This document shows positions 1 to 8,313 of a DNA stretch of 64,000 bases, piece after piece. The position numbers were made by a program, and so were the translations under genes. Each line of letters opens with the position of its first letter. The stretch's first letter is position 1. A model generated the notes under the pieces. That model ran no database searches and was not told the DNA's origin. It was given only the letters and a program-made list of their open reading frames with translations. Origin of the DNA: Mycobacterium lehmannii (GTDB lineage Bacteria; Actinomycetota; Actinomycetes; Mycobacteriales; Mycobacteriaceae); the NCBI RefSeq assembly GCF_002245535.1, contig NZ_NKCN01000017.1, forward strand, positions 1 to 64,000, written 5' to 3'.

Positions 1-541
1 GGGGCGGAGGCGGCGGGGCGAAGGGATCGACTGGCGGGGGTGGCGGAGGCGCGGGTGCGGCCAGCGCATCGACCGGTGCGGGCGGAGGCGGCGGCGCGAA
101 GGGGTCGAACGGCGGAGGCGGCGGTGGCAGCAGGTTGTTGACGGCCTCGACGGCGTCGTCGACGACGTTGCGCGGCGTCGCACCCGACAAGCCCTTACCG
201 CACGTCGGCCACGCGCCCTTGCCCTGGCTGGCGAGCACGCGTTCGGCGACGGCGATCTGTTCTTCCTTGCTGGCCAGATGCGCGGCGGGGGCGTACTCAC
301 CGCCGCCGTGACCGGTCCAGGTGCTCGGCGCGAACTGCAGACCACCCTGGTAGCCGTTGCCGGTGTTGATGGCCCAATTGCCGCCGGACTCGCAGCTGGC
401 CACCCGATCCCATTCGCCGTCGGTGGCGGCGTGGGCCTGGCCGGCGAGGGCAAGGCTTCCGGTTCCGAGCACAGCGCCCGTGAAGGCGACTTTCGCGACG
501 CTTACAGCCGATGAAGCCGGCTTGCGGTGCCGTCCACTCAT
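1..541 (-). CDS. rpfA: Resuscitation-promoting factor RpfA (3' end cut by window edge)
   Basis: Secreted muralytic enzyme that cleaves peptidoglycan and promotes regrowth of dormant mycobacteria. The ATG at 541 is followed by an arginine-rich n-region, a hydrophobic stretch and an AQAHA cleavage site near residue 38. The Rpf (lysozyme-like) domain follows at about residues 40-115. It carries the hallmark WDRVASCESGGNW with the family's catalytic Glu right after Cys50, and the partner Cys in WPTCGKG. From about residue 140 the protein becomes proline-rich with repeated PPPPP and DPFAPPPPP blocks, typical of RpfA rather than the other Rpfs. Only about 180 residues are visible; the stop lies left of the window. 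A long structured leader (ydaO-type) and a CRP-like site lie upstream. Confidence 0.95.
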   Translation of the reverse strand, partial: MSGRHRKPASSAVSVAKVAFTGAVLGTGSLALAGQAHAATDGEWDRVASCESGGNWAINTGNGYQGGLQFAPSTWTGHGGGEYAPAAHLASKEEQIAVAERVLASQGKGAWPTCGKGLSGATPRNVVDDAVEAVNNLLPPPPPPFDPFAPPPPPAPVDALAAPAPPPPPPVDPFAPPPPP

Positions 542-557
542 AGGTGCTTCCGGTCCT

Positions 558-735
558 CTCTTCGGCGCCCACGAGGTCAGCTGTCGGGTTCGGGCTGGAG
601 AGGTATTGCCCGGCCTTGTCGCACAATGCGATTCGGCTTCACCCCAAGGAACCGATCGGCTCCAGGTCCGTCTTTGACTCGGCGGACCGGTTGGGTCCCC
701 CGCCTCCATCCAAGTTGTTCGTTGGTATCCCGTGC
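558..735 (-). promoter_or_regulatory. ydaO-yuaA type (c-di-AMP) riboswitch in the rpfA leader
   Basis: Read on the minus strand, the leader shows the conserved blocks of the ydaO-yuaA family in order: GGGGGACCCAACC near 700, CTTGGGGTGAAGCCGAATC near 640, and CCGACAGCTGACCTCGTGGG near 580. The aptamer ends about 15-20 bases before the rpfA ATG. The family senses cyclic di-AMP and is known in front of cell-wall hydrolase genes of actinobacteria, including rpfA. The exact pairing ends were judged by eye, so the limits are approximate. It explains most of the 443-base gap between moaD2 and rpfA. Confidence 0.85.
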
Positions 736-967
736 GCCAACGGATGGAGCTCGGCGCGGTTGGGCACGGCGGGCCAGTCGGTTTGAGGTCGACCGGCTTG
801 GGACTGAACCGTATCGGCTCGTTTTGAGCGCGTCATCTTTTGCCGATTACGGCGTTTTCGCCTTTGGCAAATCTTAAAAATCCTCTAAATGCCCAGCAGT
901 TTTCTGCGTTTCCGCAGGACTATCGCGCGCTAAATCGCGTCGTAGTCAGGTTGTGATCATTCCGTGA

Positions 968-983
968 TGTGACGGAAATCACC
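968..983. promoter_or_regulatory. CRP-like binding site upstream of rpfA
   Basis: TGTGACGGAAATCACC is a near-perfect TGTGA-N6-TCAC dyad, the consensus of mycobacterial CRP (Rv3676 type). It lies just beyond the moaD2 stop and about 430 bases upstream of the rpfA start, upstream of the riboswitch leader. CRP control of rpfA is known in M. tuberculosis. Whether this site acts here is inference. Confidence 0.7.
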
Positions 984-984
984 G

Positions 985-1254
985 TTACCCGCCGGCGAAC
1001 GGGGGAAGGACATCGACGGTTTGAGCGTCGCGCAGCGCGACGGCGTCGTCGCGCACAGCGATGCCGTCGGTCAGAAACGAGCAGCGTTTCAGCACTTTCG
1101 CCAGATTCTCGTCGCGCTCACTGAGCTGCCCGACCAGTTCGGCGAGCGTCGTTCCCGGCCGAAGCCGAATCGTCTCCTCATCGTTACCGGCGGCGGCTCG
1201 TGCGGCCGCGAAATAGCGGACGTTCACCGCAACCGTGGTCGTTGTCGTCGTCAT
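985..1254 (-). CDS. moaD2: Molybdopterin synthase small subunit MoaD2
   Basis: An 89-residue ubiquitin-fold protein that carries the C-terminal thiocarboxylate used to sulfurate precursor Z in molybdopterin synthesis. The C-terminus PPFAGG has the required Gly-Gly tail, and VRYFAAARAAAG with the GTTLAELV block fits the MoaD/ThiS fold. It lies 13 bases after moaA and in the same direction, so the two are probably co-transcribed. The stop is next to the CRP-like site of rpfA. Confidence 0.93.
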   Translation of the reverse strand: MTTTTTTVAVNVRYFAAARAAAGNDEETIRLRPGTTLAELVGQLSERDENLAKVLKRCSFLTDGIAVRDDAVALRDAQTVDVLPPFAGG

Positions 1255-1267
1255 TGCTTCCTTTGAC

Positions 1268-2317
1268 TCATCCGCCGATCGCGCTCATCGGCCGATCGGG
1301 TTGTACGAAGTTCGGATCGTTGATGCCGTGGCCCGCCGCTTTGGCCCACATCGCCGCACGCCACGCGGCCTCGAGGGCGGCGTCGTCGGCGCCCGCGCGC
1401 ATCAGGTGTCGCAGGTCGGTCTCTTGCTGCGCGAACAGGCAGTTGCGGACCTGGCCGTCGGCGGTCAGTCGGGTGCGATCGCAGGCGGAGCAGAACGCGT
1501 GTGACACCGAGGCGATGATGCCGACCTTGCCCACGCCGCCGTCGACGCGCCACAACTCGGCCGGCGCCGACCCGCGCGGGGTGGTGTCCGGGGTGAGGTC
1601 GAAATGCTGCTGCAGCGCGGCGAGAACGTCATCGGCGGAGATCGCCTTGCCGCGTTGCCACGAGTGGCCGGCGTCCAATGGCATCTGCTCGATGATGCGG
1701 AGCTGGTAGCCCTGGTCGAGGCAGAAGCGCAGCAGCCCGACCGCGTCGTCAAGGCCGGTGACCGGGTCGAGGACGGCGTTGACCTTGACCGGGTCCAGGC
1801 CCGCGGCCTTCGCGGCCCGCAGACCGGCCAGCACATCGGGGAGCCGGTCCCGACGCGTGATGGCGGCGAACCGCGCGGCGTCGACGGTGTCCAGCGAGAC
1901 GTTGATGCGGTCCAGCCCGGCCTGCTTGAGCCGTTCGGCCCGCTTGTCGAGGCCGATGCCGTTGGTGGTCAGCGTGATCTCGGGCCGGGGGCTCAGCGCA
2001 GTCGTCGCGGCGATGACGTCCTCGAGGTGGCGGGCGACCAGAGGTTCGCCACCGGTGAAGCGCACGCTTCTGACGCCGAGCCTCGTCACGGCGATGCGCA
2101 GCAGGCGGGTCAACTCCTCGGGCCGCAGCAGCCGCTCCGACGGTAACCAGTCCAGGCCTTCGGCGGGCATGCAGTAGGTGCACCGCAGGTTGCAGCGGTC
2201 GGTCAACGACACCCGCAGATCGGTGGCGACGCGGCCGAAGGTGTCGATCAGCGGCCCGCCGGCCGGGGCGGGGGAGGACGCTGCGGCGGACGGCACGCCG
2301 AGGTGGACGACGGTCAC
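1268..2317 (-). CDS. moaA: GTP 3',8-cyclase MoaA (MoaA2)
   Basis: Radical-SAM enzyme for the first step of molybdenum-cofactor synthesis, GTP to 3',8-cyclo-GTP. The N-terminal cluster motif CNLRCTYC (CX3CX2C) sits near residue 42. The second [4Fe-4S] ligands lie in the C-terminal part, in HAFCSACDRTRL and VRNCLF. The protein ends in the conserved Gly-Gly (AIGG). At 349 residues it is of usual length. The GTG start overlaps the stop of the yccF-like gene by four bases (GTGA), and moaD2 follows after 13 bases. Confidence 0.95.
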   Translation of the reverse strand: MTVVHLGVPSAAASSPAPAGGPLIDTFGRVATDLRVSLTDRCNLRCTYCMPAEGLDWLPSERLLRPEELTRLLRIAVTRLGVRSVRFTGGEPLVARHLEDVIAATTALSPRPEITLTTNGIGLDKRAERLKQAGLDRINVSLDTVDAARFAAITRRDRLPDVLAGLRAAKAAGLDPVKVNAVLDPVTGLDDAVGLLRFCLDQGYQLRIIEQMPLDAGHSWQRGKAISADDVLAALQQHFDLTPDTTPRGSAPAELWRVDGGVGKVGIIASVSHAFCSACDRTRLTADGQVRNCLFAQQETDLRHLMRAGADDAALEAAWRAAMWAKAAGHGINDPNFVQPDRPMSAIGG

Positions 2318-2718
2318 GCGAACGCCCGCTCCGGGTTGTTCGCGGCGTCGACGGGCACGATCTCCTTACCCAGCGGCATCAGCGACACCGGGATCAGCTT
2401 GAGGTTGGCCAGTGCGAGCGGAATGCCGACGATCGTGATCGCCATCGCGATCGCGGTGATGATGTGCTCGAGGGCCAGCCAGACGCCGAACAGAATGACC
2501 CAGATGACGTTGCCGACCAGCGCGGCTGGCCGCGGCCCCGGCTTCTCGACGATCGTGCGGCCGAACGGCCACAGCGCATACAACGCGATACGAAGCGCGG
2601 CGAACCCGAACGGAATGGTGATGATCAGTACGAAACAGATCAGCGCCGCCAGCAGGTAGCCCAGCGCCAGCCACAGGCCGCCGAACACCAACCAGATGAT
2701 GTTGAGTATCAATCGCAT
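2314..2718 (-). CDS. yccF: YccF-family inner membrane protein (two DUF307 domains)
   Basis: A 134-residue membrane protein with two internally similar halves. Each has a hydrophobic helix followed by a block of the type ITIPFGFAALRIALYALWPFGR and the later IVGIPLALANLKLIPVSLMPLGK, which is the DUF307/YccF repeat. About four membrane segments are predicted. The biochemical role is not established. It overlaps the moaA start and is the first gene of the yccF-moaA-moaD2 run, transcribed away from cspB. Confidence 0.88.
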   Translation of the reverse strand: MRLILNIIWLVFGGLWLALGYLLAALICFVLIITIPFGFAALRIALYALWPFGRTIVEKPGPRPAALVGNVIWVILFGVWLALEHIITAIAMAITIVGIPLALANLKLIPVSLMPLGKEIVPVDAANNPERAFA

Positions 2719-2868
2719 ATGCGCGCTTCTTCTCCTCCAGCGGTGGTCTTCAGCCTACCGATAAGGGGGTGCTGGCGAGGTAGAGGTCAGAGTAGGATCG
2801 AGCAGCACGCGTCCCGGCGCATCGGGGCGCTTTCCTTTTGTAGGTACAACGACGAGCGGGTGAGACCA

Positions 2869-3279
2869 GTGCCGACCGGCAGGGTTAAGTGGTACGACGC
2901 CGAAAAGGGCTTCGGGTTTTTGTCCCAGGAGGACGGCGAGGACGTCTACGTCCGATCCTCGGCGCTGCCCTCCGGTGTCGAGACCCTCAAGGCCGGGCAG
3001 CGCGTGGAGTTCGGCATCGCCGCGGGCAGGCGCGGGCCGCAGGCGCTGACGCTGACGCTCATCGACCCGCCGCCGAGCCTGTCGCGCACGCGCCGGGAGG
3101 CTGCCGCCGCCGAGCGTAAGCATTCGCCCGACGAGTTGCACGGCATGATCGAGGACATGATCACGCTGCTCGAAAGCGCTGTGCAGCCCGAACTGCGTAA
3201 GGGTCGCTATCCGGACCGCAAAGTCGCCCGCCGGGTCTCCGAGGTGGTGCGGGCGGTCGGCCGCGAGCTCGAGGCCTAG
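2869..3279 (+). CDS. cspB: Cold-shock domain protein CspB
   Basis: A 136-residue single-strand nucleic-acid binding protein. Residues 1-67 are a cold-shock domain: GRVKWYDAEKGFGFLSQ contains RNP1 (KGFGF), and DVYVRSSAL corresponds to RNP2 (usually DVFVH). The C-terminal half is charged and carries a conserved actinobacterial extension (HSPDELHGMIEDMITLLES onward). The GTG at 2869 gives an MPTGRVKW start as in other mycobacterial CspB; an in-frame GTG at 2860 is the alternative, and the long open frame upstream is not real. CCTTTTGTAGG at 2834-2844 lies in the promoter region. Confidence 0.93.
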   Translation: MPTGRVKWYDAEKGFGFLSQEDGEDVYVRSSALPSGVETLKAGQRVEFGIAAGRRGPQALTLTLIDPPPSLSRTRREAAAAERKHSPDELHGMIEDMITLLESAVQPELRKGRYPDRKVARRVSEVVRAVGRELEA

Positions 3280-3324
3280 TTTCTTCGCGCCGAACGTCGA
3301 CTTGTTGTCGATGAATTGCCGATC

Positions 3325-4194
3325 TCACGACAACAACTCGACGCTCGAGCAGCCGGCGGCGCGCAGAGCGGCCAAAGTGCGTTCGACAATCGTGTGGGGT
3401 CGGTAGCGCAGCATCTCGGCGCTGACCCGGACGATCCGCCAATCCAGGGCCTCGAGTCTGGCTTGGCGTTCGATGTCGGCTGCGCGGATCCGCGGGTTGG
3501 TCCAGTGTTGTGCGCCGTCGTATTCGACGCCGACCTTCCATTTCGGATAGCCCATGTCGATGCGGCCGACGTGGTTGTAATAGCGCTCGAAGACGTCGAT
3601 CTGCGTGTGTGTTGGCCGAATTCCCGCGTCGGTCAGCACCAGGCGGGTCCGGGACTCCTGCGGCGATTCCGCGCCAGGGTCGGCGAGTTTTATCACTTCC
3701 CGCAGCTGAACGACACCTCGTGCGCCGCGGTGCTGCTCGATGAGCGCCTCGACGTCCCGCAACTTCAGCGAGGTTGCCTGCAGCAGCGCATCGACGCGAA
3801 TGACGGCCAGCGTCCGCCCATACCGCCGGCCGAGGTCGAAGGCTGTGCGCGCCGGCGTGGAGACCAGAATGCCCCGGACCCGGCGGATCTCCTCCCTGCT
3901 GAGTTCCCCGCTGTGCACGACGATCCCCGCCGGCCTGTCGCGGGATCGCCGGTGCACCTCTGCGGGCAGGCGCCCGTCGATGAACTTCGAGCCGTACATC
4001 GCGGCCGCCGACAGTCCCACCAGCGTCGCTTCCCGTCTGGACCACAGCCAAGCTGCGACCGCTTTGTCCACCGCGCTCAGCACATGGTCGCGGGGCACGT
4101 ACACATTCCGATGGACCATCCGGTACCGCGTGCGCAACTGGTAGCGGGTCACCGCGCCCACGGCTAAAGCTTCGGTGCCGACAAACGGGACCAT
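3325..4194 (-). CDS. DUF559-type nuclease-fold protein
   Basis: A 289-residue soluble protein of a family scattered through mycobacteria. The C-terminal third has the DUF559 (PD-(D/E)XK-like) pattern: VGVEYDGAQHW, then a D-x3-R element (AADIERQ), then LDWRIVRVSAEML. The N-terminal part resembles the wing/linker of AbiEi-like type IV antitoxins (VGLSAAAMYGSK, STPARTAFDLGR), but no partner toxin is adjacent. The ATG at 4194 was chosen; the frame stays open 20 codons further up to 4254, which would overlap the divergent gene. Substrate and role are unknown. Confidence 0.75.
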   Translation of the reverse strand: MVPFVGTEALAVGAVTRYQLRTRYRMVHRNVYVPRDHVLSAVDKAVAAWLWSRREATLVGLSAAAMYGSKFIDGRLPAEVHRRSRDRPAGIVVHSGELSREEIRRVRGILVSTPARTAFDLGRRYGRTLAVIRVDALLQATSLKLRDVEALIEQHRGARGVVQLREVIKLADPGAESPQESRTRLVLTDAGIRPTHTQIDVFERYYNHVGRIDMGYPKWKVGVEYDGAQHWTNPRIRAADIERQARLEALDWRIVRVSAEMLRYRPHTIVERTLAALRAAGCSSVELLS

Positions 4195-4247
4195 GTGCGT
4201 ATGACGTTGCCGCGGTGGTGACGGTTCCCGTGGGGCATCCTGGATAC

Positions 4248-5264
4248 ATGGCATATGTCGCCGACAAATCCGACTCCGGTGGCGAGTTCAACCGCGACAC
4301 CAAGTACATCGGCACTCGTATCACGGCCGATGGCCGCGACGGGTACCCCGTCGAACCCGGCCGCTATCGGCTCGTCGTCGCGCGGGCCTGCCCGTGGGCC
4401 AACCGCACGATCATCGTCCGACGGCTGCTCGGACTCGAAGACGCCCTGTCCATCGGCTTCTGCGGGCCCACCCACGACCAGGACAGCTGGACGTTCGACC
4501 TCGACCCGGATGGCGTCGACCCAGTGCTGGGAATCCCCCGGCTCAAAGACGCCTACCTGAAGCGTTTCCCCGACTACGACAAGGGCATCACGGTCCCCGC
4601 GATCGTCGACGTGCCGACCGGTGAGGTCGTCACCAACGACTTCCCGCAGATCACGCTCGACTTCTCCACCGAGTGGACGCAGTACCACCGCGACGGCGCG
4701 CCCGACCTCTACCCCGAGAAGCACCGCGACGAGATCGACGAAGTGGCTCAACGCATCTACACCGAAATCAACAACGGCGTGTACCGGTGCGGGTTCGCCG
4801 GATCGCAGGAGGCCTACGACAAGGCCTACGACAGATTGTTCTTCGCGCTCGACTTGCTCTCCGAGCGCCTGGACGGCCAGCGGTATCTGGTGGGCGACAC
4901 CATCACCGAGGCCGACGTGCGACTGTTCACGACGTTGGCGCGCTTCGACCCCGTCTATCACGGGCACTTCAAGTGCAACCGCCACAAGCTCACCGAGCTA
5001 CCCGCGTTGTGGGCCTACGCCCGCGACCTGTTCCAGACCCCGGGGTTCGGCGACACCATCGACTTCGTTCAGATCAAGCAGCATTACTACATCGTGCACA
5101 CCGACATCAACCCGACGCAGGTCGTTCCGAAAGGACCGGATCTGGCCAACTGGCTGACACCGCACGGTCGAGAAGCCTTGGGCGGCAGGCCGTTCGGAGA
5201 CGGGACACCGCCAGGTCCGACGCGCCAGGGTGAGCGGGTCGAAGAGGGCCACGGCGCCGGGTGA
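4248..5264 (+). CDS. Glutathionyl-hydroquinone reductase-like (YqjG/xi-class GST) protein
   Basis: A 338-residue member of the xi-class glutathione transferase family. The active-site motif ACPWANRT puts the nucleophilic Cys at residue 48 in the N-terminal thioredoxin fold. The C-terminal helical domain has the family signature LVGDTITEADVRLFTTLARFDPVYHGHF split over the 4880-4970 region. In proteobacteria the reaction is reduction of glutathionyl-hydroquinones. Mycobacteria make mycothiol rather than glutathione, so the thiol here is probably different (inference). The ATG at 4248 gives the usual family N-terminus. Confidence 0.88.
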   Translation: MAYVADKSDSGGEFNRDTKYIGTRITADGRDGYPVEPGRYRLVVARACPWANRTIIVRRLLGLEDALSIGFCGPTHDQDSWTFDLDPDGVDPVLGIPRLKDAYLKRFPDYDKGITVPAIVDVPTGEVVTNDFPQITLDFSTEWTQYHRDGAPDLYPEKHRDEIDEVAQRIYTEINNGVYRCGFAGSQEAYDKAYDRLFFALDLLSERLDGQRYLVGDTITEADVRLFTTLARFDPVYHGHFKCNRHKLTELPALWAYARDLFQTPGFGDTIDFVQIKQHYYIVHTDINPTQVVPKGPDLANWLTPHGREALGGRPFGDGTPPGPTRQGERVEEGHGAG

Positions 5265-5271
5265 CGCCGAC

Positions 5272-5754
5272 TCAGGACCAGACCGTGCGCACCGACCACT
5301 CGGCGTGCGGCGCCGGCACCTCCTCGTCGTCGATGCGCACCAGCGTGGGCAGCAGCACGGCGAGCCCGGTGAGCTTGCCGCGCCGCGGGTCGACGGTCGG
5401 GATCGTCACCGCCAGTCGCGTCCCCGGGCGGAACTCCTCGACGACGTCGGAGTCCTCGTACTGGCGCAGCAGCACCCACGGCGCCCTGGCGATCGCCGGT
5501 GGCACCGACAGCTGGACCGCGTCGCTCTCGGTGACGGGCAGTTCGCCCTGGTCTTGAAAGACCTCACACTTGGTGGGGTTGAGCACCTCGCAGTAGCGGT
5601 ACGGACCGACACGCACGAGGTGTCCGTGCGAATACGCGCTGATCTCAGGGTATTTCGGTGAGTCGTCATTGCTGCGCAGCCACCAGACGAGCACACCGGT
5701 ACCCACCGACGCGAGGATCACCACCGCGACGAGCGCGGCGATCATGCGTTTCAC
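5272..5754 (-). CDS. Secreted or anchored DUF2771 protein
   Basis: A 160-residue protein with one N-terminal hydrophobic helix (residues 4-27, ALVAVVILASVGTGVLVWWL) and an extracytoplasmic domain containing two cysteines (YRYCEVLNPTKCEVF) that could form a disulfide. It fits the actinobacterial DUF2771 family, found beside the same MFS gene in M. tuberculosis (Rv0875c position). It starts at GTG with a GTGA overlap with the stop of that MFS gene, so the two form an operon. Function unknown. Confidence 0.85.
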   Translation of the reverse strand: MKRMIAALVAVVILASVGTGVLVWWLRSNDDSPKYPEISAYSHGHLVRVGPYRYCEVLNPTKCEVFQDQGELPVTESDAVQLSVPPAIARAPWVLLRQYEDSDVVEEFRPGTRLAVTIPTVDPRRGKLTGLAVLLPTLVRIDDEEVPAPHAEWSVRTVWS

Positions 5755-7460
5755 TCGTGCGCCACCGCCGCGGTCTCCGTGCGTCCGCCCTCCTGCTCGG
5801 CCAGCACGGGTCGGTTGCCGCCCAGACCCGGAATCAGCGAATCACCGCGGTAGCTCACCACGGTCTGCGCCAGACCGAGGATCAGCACCGAGGTGATCGC
5901 CGTGAAGCCCACCCACAGTTCGGTGTAGACGAGCACGCCGACCGCACCGCCGGCGACCCAGGCCAACTGCAGCACCGATTCCGAGCGGCCGAAGGCCGAG
6001 GCACGCGACTCCTCGGGCAGGTCGTCCTGCAGCGACGCGTCCAGCGAGGCCTTGCCGATCGCGCTGGCCCCCGACGTGAGCAGCGTGGCGATCGCGGCGA
6101 CCAGCAGGTTGCCGGTCAGCGCGGCGGCCAGCGCCGCGAGGGTGACGACGATCGTGCAGCGCACCACCACCTGCGCCGGACGGCCCAGCTTGAGGCGCGC
6201 GCTGGTGAAGTTGCCCGCGAAGTTGCCGATGGCCGCGGCCGCGCCGATCAGTCCGAGTATGCGCAGCTGCTCCCATCCGCTGGCGTCATGCGATTTGGCG
6301 ACGAACGCCGGATACAGGAAAAGAAAGCCGACCATCACCTTGATGGTGCAGTTGCCCCATAGCGCGGCGATGGTGTTGCGGCCCAACGGCTGCCGCCTCG
6401 ACTTCGCCGGCGGCAGATGCTCGGCGCCGCGCCGCAGTTCGCCCGTGCGACCGTGGTAACTCAGCGTCGCAGGGACCTCGCCCTCGGTGACCTCGACCCA
6501 TTTCGGGATCCGCATCGCCAGCGCCGCGCCCGCCACCGACACCGCGACGATCACGTACAAGGCACCGGGCATCTGGAACAACTTGAACAGGTACTCCGCA
6601 CCCGCGGCCACCGCGCCGCCGACCATCGTGCCGCCGAGCAGACCGAACGTGGTCAGTCGAGAGTTGACTCGCACCAGGTCGATGGTCGGCGGCAGTACCC
6701 GTGGGGTCACCGCGCTGCGCAACACACTGAATGACTTGGACAGCACCATCATTCCGAGCGCGCACGGATAGAGCACCCACGAGGGGAAGCTGCCGGTGAC
6801 ACCGTCGTAGTTGGCGATCAGTACCACCGCGAGCCCCGTGCGCAACGCGAACGACGTGGCCAGCGCTACGCGGCGACCGTGCTGCAACCGGTCCAGCGCG
6901 GGCCCGATAAGCGGGGCGATGACGGCGAACGGCGCGATCGTGATCAACAGGTACAGCGCGACTTTGCCCTTGCTCTCACCGGAGGCCGCCGCGAAGAACA
7001 ACGTGTTGGCCAGCGCGACGGCCATCGCGGCGTCGACGGCGAAGTTCGCGACCACCGGCCACGTCAACGCGGTCAGCCCCGACTTGTCGGCCCCGTCCGC
7101 GGTCGCCGCCCGGTGCACCAGGCCGTACATCTTGGAGCCCATCTCGCGGCTGCGCTGCGCGGCCGCCCGTGTGACGGTGACCTTTTCGCCAGCGGCGCCG
7201 CCCATCCTGTGCGGCGGTGGCGTGGCACCGAATTCGCGGGTGGGCTGGTCGAGCGGAGGCAGCCATCGGTTGGCGCTGGGCGTCGGGCCGCTGCGCCGGG
7301 GACGACGGTAGCTCGGGTCGCTCGGGTAGTTCGCCATCCCCGGGTGCTCGTCACCCCACCGGTCATCGCCCCAGCGGTCGTCGGCGGGTGGTCGTGGCGG
7401 GTAGTACCGAGGGTCGCGCCGATCCGCAGAGTCTCGGGGGTCACGGCGCGGTCCGGTCAC
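5751..7460 (-). CDS. MFS transporter (Rv0876c type)
   Basis: A 569-residue major-facilitator membrane protein with about twelve hydrophobic segments from residue 110 on. Loop motifs such as GPALDRLQHGRRVALATSF are present. A long polar N-terminal tail (about residues 1-85) is rich in Arg, Pro, Asp and Tyr and is probably cytoplasmic. The GTG at 7460 (VTGPRRDPRD) matches the mycobacterial orthologue layout better than a start further upstream. It is transcribed with the downstream DUF2771 gene. Substrate unknown. Confidence 0.87.
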   Translation of the reverse strand: MTGPRRDPRDSADRRDPRYYPPRPPADDRWGDDRWGDEHPGMANYPSDPSYRRPRRSGPTPSANRWLPPLDQPTREFGATPPPHRMGGAAGEKVTVTRAAAQRSREMGSKMYGLVHRAATADGADKSGLTALTWPVVANFAVDAAMAVALANTLFFAAASGESKGKVALYLLITIAPFAVIAPLIGPALDRLQHGRRVALATSFALRTGLAVVLIANYDGVTGSFPSWVLYPCALGMMVLSKSFSVLRSAVTPRVLPPTIDLVRVNSRLTTFGLLGGTMVGGAVAAGAEYLFKLFQMPGALYVIVAVSVAGAALAMRIPKWVEVTEGEVPATLSYHGRTGELRRGAEHLPPAKSRRQPLGRNTIAALWGNCTIKVMVGFLFLYPAFVAKSHDASGWEQLRILGLIGAAAAIGNFAGNFTSARLKLGRPAQVVVRCTIVVTLAALAAALTGNLLVAAIATLLTSGASAIGKASLDASLQDDLPEESRASAFGRSESVLQLAWVAGGAVGVLVYTELWVGFTAITSVLILGLAQTVVSYRGDSLIPGLGGNRPVLAEQEGGRTETAAVAHE

Positions 7461-7548
7461 GATGTCGATTCTCCACCATCGAAGCGGTGGCGGGCGTGCA
7501 GCCAACCGGTGTGGCTGCCGGTTAGCCGGTCAGGCAGTATTGAGGGCG

Positions 7549-8310
7549 ATGGACAGCGTGACCGAATCCGCCGAGCGGCCGGATCTGGAGGCGGTACTCC
7601 TGGGCGCCGTCGACGACGCGCGTGCGGCGATCGTTGAGTTCAGCGGCGAGGACACCGTCGGTGAGTACCTGGGTGCCAGCTTCGAGGACCCGACCGCGGC
7701 CACGCACCGCTTCCTCGCCGACATGCCGGGCTACCGCGGCTGGCAGTGGGCCGTCGTGGTCGCGGCGTGGCCCGGCGCCGACCACGCCACCATCAGCGAG
7801 GTGGTGCTGGTTCCGGGGCCGACGGCGTTGCTGGCGCCGAAGTGGGTGCCCTGGCACGACCGCGTCCAGCCCGGTGATCTGGGCCCGGGAGATCTGCTCG
7901 CCCCGCCCCCGGACGACCCGCGTCTGGTACCTGGCTACGTGGCGACCGGCGACCCACAGATCGACGATGTCGCGCTCGAGGTGGGTCTGGGCCGTCGCCA
8001 GGTGCTCAGCCGGTGGGGCCGCATGGACGCGGCGCAACGCTGGCACGACGGCGAGTACGGTCCGGGTTCGGCGATGGCGCGCTCGACGCGGCGGGTGTGC
8101 CGCGACTGCGGGTTCTACCTTCCGCTGGCCGGTGCCCTGGGCACGACGTTCGGTGTCTGCGCCAACGAGTTCTCCGCAGACGGGCACGTCGTCGACTCCG
8201 AATACGGTTGCGGCGCACACTCGGACACGCCCCAGCCCGCCGGCGGCGGATCCCCGCTCTACGACCCGTACGACGACGGCGTGCTCGACCTGACCGAGCC
8301 GGCCGAGTAG
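7549..8310 (+). CDS. DUF3027 protein (Rv0877 type)
   Basis: A 253-residue acidic soluble protein conserved in actinobacteria. A central block LAPKWVPWHDRVQPGDLGPGDLL is typical of DUF3027. Four cysteines in two pairs (VCRDCGFYLP and VCANEF with YGCGAHS) could bind zinc. The ATG at 7549 gives MDSVTES. It is divergent from the MFS gene, with 88 bases between them for both promoters. Function unknown. Confidence 0.88.
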   Translation: MDSVTESAERPDLEAVLLGAVDDARAAIVEFSGEDTVGEYLGASFEDPTAATHRFLADMPGYRGWQWAVVVAAWPGADHATISEVVLVPGPTALLAPKWVPWHDRVQPGDLGPGDLLAPPPDDPRLVPGYVATGDPQIDDVALEVGLGRRQVLSRWGRMDAAQRWHDGEYGPGSAMARSTRRVCRDCGFYLPLAGALGTTFGVCANEFSADGHVVDSEYGCGAHSDTPQPAGGGSPLYDPYDDGVLDLTEPAE

Positions 8311-8313
8311 CGG

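Noticed and set aside
2464..2868. N-terminal extension of cspB
   Set aside because: The upstream frame is antisense to yccF, and the cold-shock domain begins right after GTG 2869, as in other mycobacterial CspB proteins.
3161..4324. 387-codon minus-strand frame
   Set aside because: Out-of-frame shadow of the DUF559 gene with Arg/Pro-rich low-complexity composition.
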